A stretch of 64,000 nucleotides of DNA from a virus. This document shows positions 35,292-43,895 of the stretch, one piece after another; within the stretch, counting starts at the first letter, position 1, and each line of letters starts with the position of its first letter. Location of the stretch: positions 36,172 through 100,171 of the IMG/VR virus record IMGVR_UViG_3300028873_000014; one strand, written 5' to 3'. The notes beneath the pieces were generated by a model that was not told where the DNA came from, ran no database searches, and saw only the letters and a list, made by a program, of their open reading frames with translations. The position numbers were made by a program, and so were the translations under genes.

Positions 35292-37487
35292 TTATCTTCT
35301 ACCAATACTTTTAAAAGGATTAACCTTTGCTCTGTTCATTGCTGAACCTGGTCTACCTACACTTTTTAAAAAAGTATTTCTATCAAAATTAGGTATTTTT
35401 TGTTTATTCGTACTTTCTTCTTTCCGTTCTATCTTTTTTCTGATACCTTTAGCTTCTTGTATTTTAGCAAATGCCATCAGCGCACAGTAGGAAGATAGCC
35501 TGTCAAAGTTTCCTTTATCCTGGTATTGTTGCATCTCTCTAAGTAACCATATGAAAGATATTCTTTCTACACCATACTTAATCTTAGTTATCTCCCCTGT
35601 ATCACTTGTTTCATGTCCTAGTTCTTCTGAAAGATAGTTAATACCATACTCTAGTAATTTTTTCCAAAGTGCTGGTGTTCTGGTATATCCATACTTTTGA
35701 AATACATTTTGTTTAACATCGAGTTCTTTATCAAATAACATCTCTGATGCCGGAACTAAATACTTTGCTCTTTTCTTAGCGATCATGTAGTTGATAAAGG
35801 ATGTTTTATTATTCTCTGAAAGAGTCCATGCATTATATAACTCTACCAGCATAGATATCTGTTCATTCGTTTCGTTAGGATCATCGTATCTACATACTAG
35901 TTCTGCTACTAGTTTACCCCCCTCGAGAAAAGTAGTGCTTGACCCTTCGGCATCTATTCTAACCACTTCTACTGGGGTAGCATAGATATATACAGATGCT
36001 AATGAATCACTGGTATCTGAACGGCCAACTTCTATAGGGTCTACAGAAGCATAGTGGTTACCCCATGCAGGATTTTCCCCAGGAAACTGATGTATAACTA
36101 CACAGCCTCTTTTATCTGAAGCTGTTCTGGATATAGGGTATGGGCAAGGTTGTCGTTTACTATCTTTATATGTTATCTTATTTTCATCAGTACGTTCAAG
36201 ATCAACATACTTAAGATAAACAGATCCTTCTTCGATCTTCTTAACTTGCCGTGTAGTATGTTTTACAGGGAAGACAGATACAGTTCTTATAGCAAAGGCT
36301 TCTTTGATATTCCTGGGTCTTTGAGAAACCTCTAGTTGAAAAGCCTCTGGTGCTTTTTCTTTCTCAATTCTTGCATACTCATTGTCCAGGTATTCAAGAG
36401 CTTCCTTAACTAAGGAATTCCCAAACTTATCTATGAATGGAGGCATGGACCATTGTTCCGGAATAAACAAACCTGTTTCTCCTTCTGTGCCATTCTCATC
36501 TAATAAGTTTGTATATACAGGATAAAAATCATTAGCTACAGGATGTAGTAAAAACTCTTTAAGAGGATTGCACTGGGATAGATCACCTACTGACCCCCCA
36601 ATGACAAAGATACCTGATGTGAGGGCACCTTCTCTCATAGCTTGTCTCATAAAACCATAAGTAGTATCCGCAGTAGGTGCTATGCCTCCTTCTTCATAAT
36701 CGAATTCATCAGTTGCCCCCGCTACACCAGATACAGGGTCTTTATCCATAGATACCCCGGTAATAGTAGCCATAGTACCTATCTGCACTTTTCTACCATC
36801 AACAGTTTTAGTTTCTACTTTCTGTTGCCAGGAAAATTCTTTATCTGGTAAGTTAGTACAACTCCATGCAGTTTCTTTATTGGTAAAGTTGTGATATTCA
36901 GCAAGAAACTTCCAACAACCATTGGTGGCATTGATGTACTTTTTATCAGAGGCAGCTATCTTACCCACAAAACCTTCTTCAAAAAGATACTTGTTATAGA
37001 TACGACACATATGAAAATATGTCCATGCTACTTGTCTCTTTTTTAGACATACCACATTTTTGTCATTCAGTTCAGCTAATATCTCATACAAGGCTATATG
37101 ATAATGCACATCACGTATCTCGGGGAACTCAAATTTCTTGGCAACTTTAAAGTATATCCTTAGGAAATTTATCCAATGATAGTAGAACCTGGGGAGATAC
37201 CATACATCACCTTTACCATTTTTGAAAATAACCCCTTTACGGCATTTCTCTTTCTCTGTATCCCAGTATTCAATAAAGTCCTGCGATCCTTCAGGTGCTT
37301 CACAGAACATTTTCTTCTTCTGGAAAGTTCTTGCTTGTTCGTTGAAAAGATATGCAGTTTCATCAAAGTTGTATAATCCAGGTTCTTTAAATAAACTCTT
37401 TACAAAGTCTCTGAAAGCAACTCTATCAGGAAATATAGTATATTCCCATACACCCGCGTTATAGGTAGGTATCTTATATCTAGCCAT
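35292..37487 (-). CDS. terL: terminase large subunit
   Basis: 731 aa, ATG at 37487. The ATPase half has a divergent Walker A (KKRQVAWTY, about 149-157) that lacks the usual GKS/GKT, and a Walker B with acidic pair in GATDEFDYEEGG (257-268). A motif III-like FVIGGSVGD follows near 294-302. The nuclease half begins with YASVDPIEVGRSDTSDS (Asp483), continues through a YDDP segment, and ends with FDRLSSYCALM near residue 675, the usual RNase H-like metal sites. It cuts concatemers and pumps DNA through the portal. The gene overlaps the small 62-aa gene upstream by 8 bp. Confidence 0.85.
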   Translation of the reverse strand: MARYKIPTYNAGVWEYTIFPDRVAFRDFVKSLFKEPGLYNFDETAYLFNEQARTFQKKKMFCEAPEGSQDFIEYWDTEKEKCRKGVIFKNGKGDVWYLPRFYYHWINFLRIYFKVAKKFEFPEIRDVHYHIALYEILAELNDKNVVCLKKRQVAWTYFHMCRIYNKYLFEEGFVGKIAASDKKYINATNGCWKFLAEYHNFTNKETAWSCTNLPDKEFSWQQKVETKTVDGRKVQIGTMATITGVSMDKDPVSGVAGATDEFDYEEGGIAPTADTTYGFMRQAMREGALTSGIFVIGGSVGDLSQCNPLKEFLLHPVANDFYPVYTNLLDENGTEGETGLFIPEQWSMPPFIDKFGNSLVKEALEYLDNEYARIEKEKAPEAFQLEVSQRPRNIKEAFAIRTVSVFPVKHTTRQVKKIEEGSVYLKYVDLERTDENKITYKDSKRQPCPYPISRTASDKRGCVVIHQFPGENPAWGNHYASVDPIEVGRSDTSDSLASVYIYATPVEVVRIDAEGSSTTFLEGGKLVAELVCRYDDPNETNEQISMLVELYNAWTLSENNKTSFINYMIAKKRAKYLVPASEMLFDKELDVKQNVFQKYGYTRTPALWKKLLEYGINYLSEELGHETSDTGEITKIKYGVERISFIWLLREMQQYQDKGNFDRLSSYCALMAFAKIQEAKGIRKKIERKEESTNKQKIPNFDRNTFLKSVGRPGSAMNRAKVNPFKSIGRR

Positions 37488-37668
37488 TATATAAACTGCA
37501 GCGAAGTAATTTTACACTGCTTTTGGGGATATCATGTATCTTTAGTAACTCGTCCAGGGCATTATCATTATCTATACCCATAACTGTTTCATCTATGGTC
37601 ATCCCCGCAAAGTAGAACATATGATTATCAAGTACTTCTACCGATATGCTATATGGTTGTTTATCCAT
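37480..37668 (-). CDS. small conserved protein upstream of terL
   Basis: 62 aa, ATG at 37668. Acidic, beta-alpha pattern (YSISVEVLDNHMFYFAGMTI, NALDELLKIHDIPKSSVKLL). It overlaps the upstream gene by 8 bp and terL by 8 bp, so it is translationally coupled. Position in front of terL might suggest a small-terminase role, but the size and lack of helix-turn-helix argue against it. Function not recognised. Confidence 0.5.
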   Translation of the reverse strand: MDKQPYSISVEVLDNHMFYFAGMTIDETVMGIDNDNALDELLKIHDIPKSSVKLLRCSLYNG

Positions 37669-38002
37669 GATTAACTTGTTTATCTATAGAAAACTCTACT
37701 TTTCCGGATATACTATCTCCTTTAGATATATCTGGAAATTCTCCTACACTTCTGGATATTACATAGAGCCGTGTCATTGGTTGAAAGTACTTCAGTTGAA
37801 GATTATATACATTAAACCCTTTTCCAAGTATAGTACAGGTAATCCAATCATTATAAATATTTTCTATACGATACTGTGCCCCAGTCATCTTATCATAAGT
37901 TATCACATCCTGTTCCTGTAGATGATGACCAGGTAATATTTGAAATTCTATAGTATCTGTTTTACCTGTGTCTATTATCGCTTTAACTAAACGGTTGTTC
38001 AT
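37661..38002 (-). CDS. small protein of unknown function
   Basis: 113 aa, ATG at 38002. Beta-rich, with a barrel-like strand series (TIEFQILPGHHLQEQDVITY, YRIENIYNDWITCTILGKGF, YNLQLKYFQPMTRLYVISRS). No membrane segment. It sits between the epimerase gene and the terL block, 19 bp from the former, and is coupled to the next gene by overlap. Not recognised. Confidence 0.45.
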   Translation of the reverse strand: MNNRLVKAIIDTGKTDTIEFQILPGHHLQEQDVITYDKMTGAQYRIENIYNDWITCTILGKGFNVYNLQLKYFQPMTRLYVISRSVGEFPDISKGDSISGKVEFSIDKQVNHG

Positions 38003-38021
38003 ATAGTTTTATTTTAATTGA

Positions 38022-39035
38022 TTACTTATTTACTTGTTTATCTATCCAACTATAGAGTAGTTTCATCCCCTCTATAAGTGGTTGTGTTGGTGACCAATTC
38101 AATCGTTGTTTGATAAGATCGTTATTACTATTCCTCCCCCTAACACCTTCAGGGCCAGGAATGTTACTAATAATTACGTTCTTCTCGGATATACCTATAA
38201 CCATTTCAGCAAGATCATTTATAGAGATCATCTCATCACTACCTATGTTAAGTATATCTGTACAATCACTTCTCATCAATCTGATTATTCCCTCTACACA
38301 TTCATCTATATAAAGAAATGAACGGGTCTGTTTACCATCTCCCCAAATGTCAATCCACACAGGTGCTTCAAAGTCTATACCATCTCCGGCAATTCTACCA
38401 TTTGTTCCTTCTATAACTTTAGCAACTTTACGACATATAGCTGCAGGTGCTTTCTCCTTACCATTATTCCAGGTAGTTTCTGGACCAAAGATATTATGAA
38501 AACGTGCTATCCTAACAGTTAATCCATAGTTACGCTCAAAAGCTTTGTAAAGTCTCTCACTAAAAATCTTCTCCCATCCATATTCACTATCGGGTGCAGC
38601 AGGGTATATAGAATCTTCTGAACACTTTGGGTTATCCGGATCAGTTTGATTATATGCAGGATAGGCACATGCAGAACTGCTATAAAATACTCTACCTACT
38701 TTTCTTTTAACTGCTTCATTAGCAACATTCAAATTGATCATAGCAGAATTATGCATTACATTAGCATCATTTTCTCCTGTGAATATATACCCGGCACCCC
38801 CCATGTCACAGGCTAATGTATAACATTCATCGATATGTATTCCTGAAAACACTTTAGCTACTTGTAACGGATCTCGTAAATCAGCCTGTATATACTCGCT
38901 ACAATACTCTTCCTGTGAAAAATATTCATTTTCCTGTTTAATATCAGCTACCCTTATATAATTACCTTCCTGTAGTAATCTTTTAGCTAAATGTGATCCT
39001 ATAAATCCTGCCCCTCCTGTTATTAATATATTCAT
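38022..39035 (-). CDS. GDP-mannose 3,5-epimerase-like sugar-nucleotide epimerase
   Basis: 337 aa, ATG at 39035. An extended short-chain dehydrogenase: NAD-binding GGAGFIG at 7-13, ADLRD near 51-55, catalytic YGWEK at 152-156 and a Ser near 120 (YSSSACAYP). The sequence around the active site (CDMGGAGYIFTGENDANVMH, RIARFHNIFGPETTW, EKAPAAICRK) and the C-terminal NIPGPEGVRGRNSNNDLIKQ closely follow plant-type GDP-mannose 3,5-epimerase. That enzyme makes GDP-L-galactose (and GDP-L-gulose) from GDP-D-mannose. UDP- or GDP-sugar epimerases of other specificity are the alternative. It heads the downstream end of the glycan locus. Confidence 0.75.
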   Translation of the reverse strand: MNILITGGAGFIGSHLAKRLLQEGNYIRVADIKQENEYFSQEEYCSEYIQADLRDPLQVAKVFSGIHIDECYTLACDMGGAGYIFTGENDANVMHNSAMINLNVANEAVKRKVGRVFYSSSACAYPAYNQTDPDNPKCSEDSIYPAAPDSEYGWEKIFSERLYKAFERNYGLTVRIARFHNIFGPETTWNNGKEKAPAAICRKVAKVIEGTNGRIAGDGIDFEAPVWIDIWGDGKQTRSFLYIDECVEGIIRLMRSDCTDILNIGSDEMISINDLAEMVIGISEKNVIISNIPGPEGVRGRNSNNDLIKQRLNWSPTQPLIEGMKLLYSWIDKQVNK

Positions 39036-39811
39036 ATAGTTTGTATTTTTTGTTCTCGTTTATTTTGTTCTCTTTCATATGCTTTTTGTCTCATCTTTTC
39101 TATAGTTTCTGGTTTTAACTTCTTTCCCCAGTTTGGATGCTTATCACCAGAGATCGCCAATGATGCAGTTCTACAGTATTCTTCAGACATCTTTTTTCCT
39201 TTATTCCACGCAGTTTGACCTTTGTGTGACTCAGATGACTTTTTTCTTGTTTCTTCAGAAACAACCTTTCCTTTATGTGTTCTACTTATACACTCTTTCT
39301 CATAGTCAGTTCTTGGTATTCCTTTCATCTGCTTACTTGTAGATTCTGCTATCTTTCGTATTGTTTCTTCTGAGTATATACCTATCTTTCCAAAATTCCA
39401 CGGTGTCTTACCAATTAATCCTTCTGATATTTTTTTCTTTGTTTCTTCACTTGGGTTGGTTAGACCATCCCCACCATCTGTCAAATTACATAATGGTCCT
39501 AGTTTCATATCCTCTCTACCTATCTTTCGTATAATATCTATTTCCATTATTAGAGAATCTTTTTCTGATAACCCATCAGCTATATGAATTATAATTGGTT
39601 GAAGTTCATCTCTAAGGATTGCCTTTATCTTATTTGATTTATGCGAATTCTTTACACTTTTATAGTGTACTTTATTTACATGATCGTGTGATCTCTTTCC
39701 TTGGCCTTTACCTACATAAAATGGTTCATGTCCTAGAACTACATTATCGTATATATACTGCCCAGGCTTTCTTGGGTCAAGATATATATAAACATAAAAC
39801 ACATTTTTCAT
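39032..39811 (-). CDS. GIY-YIG homing endonuclease with NUMOD3 repeats, inside glycan locus
   Basis: 259 aa, ATG at 39811, 3' end overlapping the epimerase start by four bases. GIY-YIG motifs at residues 6-37 (FYVYIYL ... PFYVGKGQGKRS). A KDSLIMEIDIIRKIGRED segment holds the expected Glu. A LCNLTDGGDGL segment follows, then three to four NUMOD3-type repeats (SEETKKKISEGLIGKTPWN, SEETRKKSSESHKGQTAWN, SGDKHPNWGKKLKPETIEK), which bind DNA. It shares the GIY-YIG/TDGG/SEET layout with the gene at 34511-35272 but is a separate, divergent copy. Likely a free-standing selfish gene. Confidence 0.85.
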   Translation of the reverse strand: MKNVFYVYIYLDPRKPGQYIYDNVVLGHEPFYVGKGQGKRSHDHVNKVHYKSVKNSHKSNKIKAILRDELQPIIIHIADGLSEKDSLIMEIDIIRKIGREDMKLGPLCNLTDGGDGLTNPSEETKKKISEGLIGKTPWNFGKIGIYSEETIRKIAESTSKQMKGIPRTDYEKECISRTHKGKVVSEETRKKSSESHKGQTAWNKGKKMSEEYCRTASLAISGDKHPNWGKKLKPETIEKMRQKAYEREQNKREQKIQTI

Positions 39812-39815
39812 AAGT

Positions 39816-40454
39816 TCATATATTTTCGTTTATCATAAAACTGTCCCCCCAACCATGATTGCCACTCATCACTTTCTCTCTTACAACAAATCCAAAGGTA
39901 GCAAGATATTCTTTAAGTTCTGGATATAATGCACAATTTTGATAAAGAGAAAGATCATTTACTTCTATGTATAACCATTTAACTTTGTTTAATAACTCAC
40001 CAAACCCCTTGAGACAAAGTAGTTCTGCTCCCTGGATATCGATGTTTACAAAAGGATAGTCATCAATATTTAATAAGTTATTCTGAAATAAGGTATCAAG
40101 TCGCTTGGTCTTAAGAGTAATATCCTGTACATAGTGGACCTCAGGATGTGCCTGAATATGCGTACCGAGAGCAAGAATAGAACTACTCTGTCCTTGGTTA
40201 TTAGCTATATGAAAAGTTACCTCTTCATCATCTGTATCTGTCAGACAATCATTGAAGATTAAATGGTTAGAATAGGGTTGTAAATTTCCTATCAGATTCA
40301 TTATCAATCCAGGGTCTGCTTCTACCCATACAGTTTTATTGACCCCATTAGAGTAGTAGTCAGGTGCTTCTTGTCCAACGTTAGCTCCTATATGTATTAC
40401 ACCTTTTGGTAATATGTTGTACTTCTGTATTAGTTCCTTATATGGTATAAGCAT
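39816..40454 (-). CDS. FkbM-type methyltransferase
   Basis: 212 aa, ATG at 40454. SAM-binding motif I is GVIHIGANVGQEAPDY (about 18-33), motif II WVEADPGL near 43-50, then SILALGTHIQ and TLKTKRLDTLF, and IDDYPFVNIDIQGAELLCLK (about 131-150). The pair DIQGAE is the FkbM hallmark. FkbM enzymes O-methylate sugars and polyketides. Placed four bases after a second methyltransferase and among glycosyltransferases, it probably methylates a glycan. The acceptor is unknown. Confidence 0.8.
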   Translation of the reverse strand: MLIPYKELIQKYNILPKGVIHIGANVGQEAPDYYSNGVNKTVWVEADPGLIMNLIGNLQPYSNHLIFNDCLTDTDDEEVTFHIANNQGQSSSILALGTHIQAHPEVHYVQDITLKTKRLDTLFQNNLLNIDDYPFVNIDIQGAELLCLKGFGELLNKVKWLYIEVNDLSLYQNCALYPELKEYLATFGFVVREKVMSGNHGWGDSFMINENI

Positions 40455-40457
40455 TAT

Positions 40458-41018
40458 TTAATGTTTTATAAAGTAAGCACCTGTATCCATTATGTCATTC
40501 TCTGGTATGAGAACTATCTCTGAGTAGTCATAACCTTTTTCCTTTAGAAAATCCCTACACGCTTTTTCTACCTGGTAATCAGGAGATAAGTAATCATGCA
40601 TTGCAATTAACCCTCCTGATATAACTTTTGGGTAATAAGCAATCAGGTCTTTAGTAACTCCTTCATAACTATGATCTGCATCTACATATACCATAGATAA
40701 AGAACTATCAGGTATCTGGTCTGCCATTGTAGATGTATCCCCCCGGAGCATGATATACTTTTGAGGTCTGTTATCATACATTGCCATACGATCTATTACC
40801 TGCAGGACATTGGTATCATGCCACTCTTGGGTAAACCCCCCATCACCACTTTGTCCTTCTATAGTCTCCCATTTATCCACCAGATAAAGTAGTTCAGCTC
40901 CCCAATCCATAATAGTTTTAGCGAAGAGTCCTTCTGCAACGCCGAGTTCACATATTATCAATGGTAAGTTCATGCTCTTTAGCAAATCTCCTAATTGATC
41001 TCTATATCTTATTTTCAT
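40458..41018 (-). CDS. class I SAM-dependent methyltransferase (Methyltransf_24-like)
   Basis: 186 aa, ATG at 41018, overlapping the 460-aa gene by four bases. Motif I is ICELGVAEGLFAKTIMDWG (about 22-40), then LYLVDKWE, and SLSMVYVDADHSYEGVTKDL (near 111-130) with the acidic DADHSYE triad. GGLIAMHDYLSP follows. This ordering is that of small methyltransferases in polysaccharide and rhamnose-methylation clusters. The product is probably an O-methylated sugar. Together with the FkbM gene it gives the locus two different methylation steps. Confidence 0.75.
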   Translation of the reverse strand: MKIRYRDQLGDLLKSMNLPLIICELGVAEGLFAKTIMDWGAELLYLVDKWETIEGQSGDGGFTQEWHDTNVLQVIDRMAMYDNRPQKYIMLRGDTSTMADQIPDSSLSMVYVDADHSYEGVTKDLIAYYPKVISGGLIAMHDYLSPDYQVEKACRDFLKEKGYDYSEIVLIPENDIMDTGAYFIKH

Positions 41019-42397
41019 AAATGTTCTTTATACCAATGATCGCCTAAGTTAGAAAATACCGAAAATCTTGTCATACCTGTACCGATGTTACTTTCGTTAT
41101 CCCTTTGTATCACACACCCCGGGTTGAAAGCATATGTGTATAGTTGTGGCTGTAGTAATATCATAGTCCAGTCTATACCCATAGAACGGTACATGTTCTG
41201 GTCAAGAGAATCCAGGATATGAGCTAATCTGTCCTTGTTTACTATATATGCATATGTACTCCAGCAACCATAGGTACGAACTATCAGGGGGTCATCTGTT
41301 GGTTCCCAATCACAGTCTTTATCGCATCCGCACATTAACAGATCAGCATGGGTGTGTTTACCATTTTCTCTTTTGTGCCAGGTAGGTTCTTTATGGTATG
41401 TCCCCCCTAACCACATAATATCCCACTGGTGGTCAGTAAGAAATTCTTCCATGTGCCGTAGTCTATCTTGTATATCATCACAGAAGATTAGGTCATCTTC
41501 CATTACAAAAGCATGTTTTCCTTGTTCTAAAGCCTTCTTCATGATCTCTACCTGACTTTCCCAACAACCAGTAGCACCTTTGGTCCTGTTCCACATAACC
41601 GCTATCTCATCCCATCTTCTTCTTTCCCTAACCTCATCTGGTAAAAAACCTCTTTGTCTTTCTGCAGATATACCGGCCTTAACTAACTGATCTTCCATAA
41701 GTACTTTCCGGTCAGGTCTGTTATCCAGGTTCACATAACTTGTGTACGTAGTCTCGGGAGTAAGTGTTAGCAACTCCCATTTGTGAAAAGCAAAAGTTTC
41801 CAGTTTCTTCTGTTCAGGAGTGTTGTTCTCTTTAGAGAAATACTTAGCTATTTCTAAAGGGGCAAATGTCATACCTGCTCCCAGGAAATATGGACGGTAA
41901 TGTGCAGTAATTTGTGTGTCTTCATTATAAGAACCATTGTATTCTTTCCAGGGGAGATTTAACTTACTTGGTAACTCTAGTAATCTTTTACTCCGGACAG
42001 ATACAGAATTACCCACTCTAACCTCTTCACCATAGATATCGAAGATAGTATTAGGTAAAAAGGGTGCGCCACAATAGTCATAGTTTAGAAACTCATCTTT
42101 CCAAAGATCAGGTCTGATAACATATCCATCAGGATGAATTAAAAGTACAAATTCTGTATCTATATACTTGTGTAGGTCATAGAAGATAAACTTGTTCCAA
42201 TCATCTATATGTCTGAAAATAGTTCCAATGTTAACAATACTAATACCATTATCTTCTTCAAAAGTGGCTCCTACACTTGTAAGTAACTTAACCTCACCAA
42301 ATTTAATACCTACAGAACTTTTTATAAGAGCATCTACAGCACCAGTTATATCGTTAGTACTTACACAAATAAGAGTAACGTTAGGCAAACTTTTCAT
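41015..42397 (-). CDS. two-domain glycosyltransferase: DUF5672-like plus GT25-like
   Basis: 460 aa, ATG at 42397. Residues about 5-205 resemble the DUF5672 family (IHPDGYVIRPDLW at 88-99, then NYDYCGAPFLPN). Residues about 215-460 resemble glycosyltransferase family 25: TSYVNLDNRPDR (219-230), KGATGCWESQVEIMKKALEQ (273-292) and the metal-site FVMEDDL (297-303). GT25 enzymes are best known as LPS beta-galactosyltransferases. Fusion of both parts in one chain suggests two sequential sugar transfers, or a nucleotide-binding helper plus a catalytic domain. The start overlaps the GT11-like gene by one base. Confidence 0.7.
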   Translation of the reverse strand: MKSLPNVTLICVSTNDITGAVDALIKSSVGIKFGEVKLLTSVGATFEEDNGISIVNIGTIFRHIDDWNKFIFYDLHKYIDTEFVLLIHPDGYVIRPDLWKDEFLNYDYCGAPFLPNTIFDIYGEEVRVGNSVSVRSKRLLELPSKLNLPWKEYNGSYNEDTQITAHYRPYFLGAGMTFAPLEIAKYFSKENNTPEQKKLETFAFHKWELLTLTPETTYTSYVNLDNRPDRKVLMEDQLVKAGISAERQRGFLPDEVRERRRWDEIAVMWNRTKGATGCWESQVEIMKKALEQGKHAFVMEDDLIFCDDIQDRLRHMEEFLTDHQWDIMWLGGTYHKEPTWHKRENGKHTHADLLMCGCDKDCDWEPTDDPLIVRTYGCWSTYAYIVNKDRLAHILDSLDQNMYRSMGIDWTMILLQPQLYTYAFNPGCVIQRDNESNIGTGMTRFSVFSNLGDHWYKEHL

Positions 42398-43176
42398 TAG
42401 AAATCTAGTTGGATAAATGAAGAATGTATAAAGTTAGCATTAGCTCCTGAAAATACATAATCTTTTGGAGGTATTATTATTTGTTTATTGGGGTTACGAT
42501 TGAGATAAGCTGCAACAAATCCGAAAGTAGAGTAGCACAATATCTGGTGTTCACACCCCGAGAGTGAAATAAGATCGTCTAGTTCGCTGGTGGCATTTGA
42601 GAATAATAAGTTTATATCTTTTGGTAAAAGATGAGTCAGGTTCTCTTCGCACCATTTCATATCATCACTGAAGACAATGAAATCTTCATATCCTTTATCT
42701 GCAAAGTATCTGATAGCTTTTCTATAATACTCGATAGGTATCTCAGGATGTTTATCTGTAAGTTGAAGAAAATCCCCGCGACGAAAGTGTAGTCCTACAC
42801 ATCCTTCTTTCTTCTGATAAGGTAAGTTGAACTTCTCTAAAATGTAGTCACGTTCCGAATCAAAGTATTCAAAACTCTGCCAATAACCTATAAACTTAGT
42901 ATTATCCATACGAGGGATATCCTGGTATGAAGGAGTATTGTAGGTAAATGTACCGTCCCCTTTAGGAGTAGCATGTGTAGTAAGTTCGTGGTACTCTGCA
43001 AAACCTGGTAACTCAGGCCCATTTGCCATTGAGGGGAAGTACATCTTTCTACCATCACAATGATATGCCACATCAGGTATATAGTATTCAAGGTTATTCT
43101 TTTTAGCATATGCTAACATATGAGAAATAATGTAGAATTGATTTCCTGCGCGGCCTTGAAGTGTTGTAGTGATCAT
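42397..43176 (-). CDS. GT11-family alpha-1,2-fucosyltransferase-like enzyme
   Basis: 259 aa, ATG at 43176. GRAGNQF at residues 8-14 is the N-terminal signature of family GT11, and LHFRRGDFLQL (HxRRxD, 129-139) is the conserved nucleotide-sugar loop. The later YEDFIVFSDDMKWCEENL and SELDDLISLSGCEHQILCYS also follow the family order. GT11 enzymes transfer L-fucose from GDP-fucose in an alpha-1,2 link, in the cytosol. No GDP-fucose synthase is visible here, but a GDP-mannose 3,5-epimerase is. GDP-L-galactose (6-hydroxy-fucose donor) could therefore be its substrate; that is inference. Confidence 0.8.
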   Translation of the reverse strand: MITTTLQGRAGNQFYIISHMLAYAKKNNLEYYIPDVAYHCDGRKMYFPSMANGPELPGFAEYHELTTHATPKGDGTFTYNTPSYQDIPRMDNTKFIGYWQSFEYFDSERDYILEKFNLPYQKKEGCVGLHFRRGDFLQLTDKHPEIPIEYYRKAIRYFADKGYEDFIVFSDDMKWCEENLTHLLPKDINLLFSNATSELDDLISLSGCEHQILCYSTFGFVAAYLNRNPNKQIIIPPKDYVFSGANANFIHSSFIQLDF

Positions 43177-43895
43177 AAGTTAGCAATTTTATCTATTATC
43201 GATTGATGAAAACCCGATGGTGTTTTATGCACATTAGTAGTATAGTGGGATGCATGACCTACCCTATGTTCATATTCTAACCCCGGCACAAAGTAATACT
43301 TATTTCCCTGTTCTAATAATCTGTAGGCTAAATAGATAGAATCACTTGTTACGGGAATAATATCCGGGTTAAACGCGTTAAGGTAAGTATTCTTGTTTAT
43401 AAAGAAGTTCATTGCGTTAAGCGCAGTAGTGAACTTATCATCTTGTATATAATCTTTAGCGTTTGCTTTATCAATAAACTTCCCCGCAAGGTGAGTAAAA
43501 TTAAAATGGGGTTTAGCAAATACTGGTTGATAGATAGTATCTTCCTCCCATCTGGGAATAGAGAAGAGAGCATCTAGGTAATCTATTCCTATGATATTAT
43601 CACTATCAAGAAGTATACACCAGTCATTAGTAGCATGAGAAATGGCTATCTGTTTATTCTTGTAACAGTCCTGGTTAGCATCATTCCTAAACAACTTGAT
43701 CTTGTTCTGTTGACTATCTGAACAAAATCCCCACCATGTCCAAAACTGTCCCCATGAACCGTCAGTACTGCAGTCATCGACTATAACTATCTCATCAACT
43801 CTTACATCATCTACTACCTGAGCAAATGATTCTAAGGTCATCTCGTAACGATTGTATGTCGGAATTACAATAGATAAAGTCCTTGTGTTATCCAT
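43173..43895 (-). CDS. GT2-family glycosyltransferase (GT-A)
   Basis: 240 aa, ATG at 43895. Starts with LSIVIPTYNRYEMTLESFAQ (7-26), the usual GT2 opening, followed by VDEIVIVDDCSTDGSWGQFW. The DxD-like site is CILLDSDNIIGIDYLDALF (about 92-110). It overlaps the neighbours by four and eight bases. There is no membrane segment, so it acts in the cytosol on a nucleotide-sugar donor. Donor and acceptor cannot be read from the sequence. Confidence 0.8.
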   Translation of the reverse strand: MDNTRTLSIVIPTYNRYEMTLESFAQVVDDVRVDEIVIVDDCSTDGSWGQFWTWWGFCSDSQQNKIKLFRNDANQDCYKNKQIAISHATNDWCILLDSDNIIGIDYLDALFSIPRWEEDTIYQPVFAKPHFNFTHLAGKFIDKANAKDYIQDDKFTTALNAMNFFINKNTYLNAFNPDIIPVTSDSIYLAYRLLEQGNKYYFVPGLEYEHRVGHASHYTTNVHKTPSGFHQSIIDKIANL

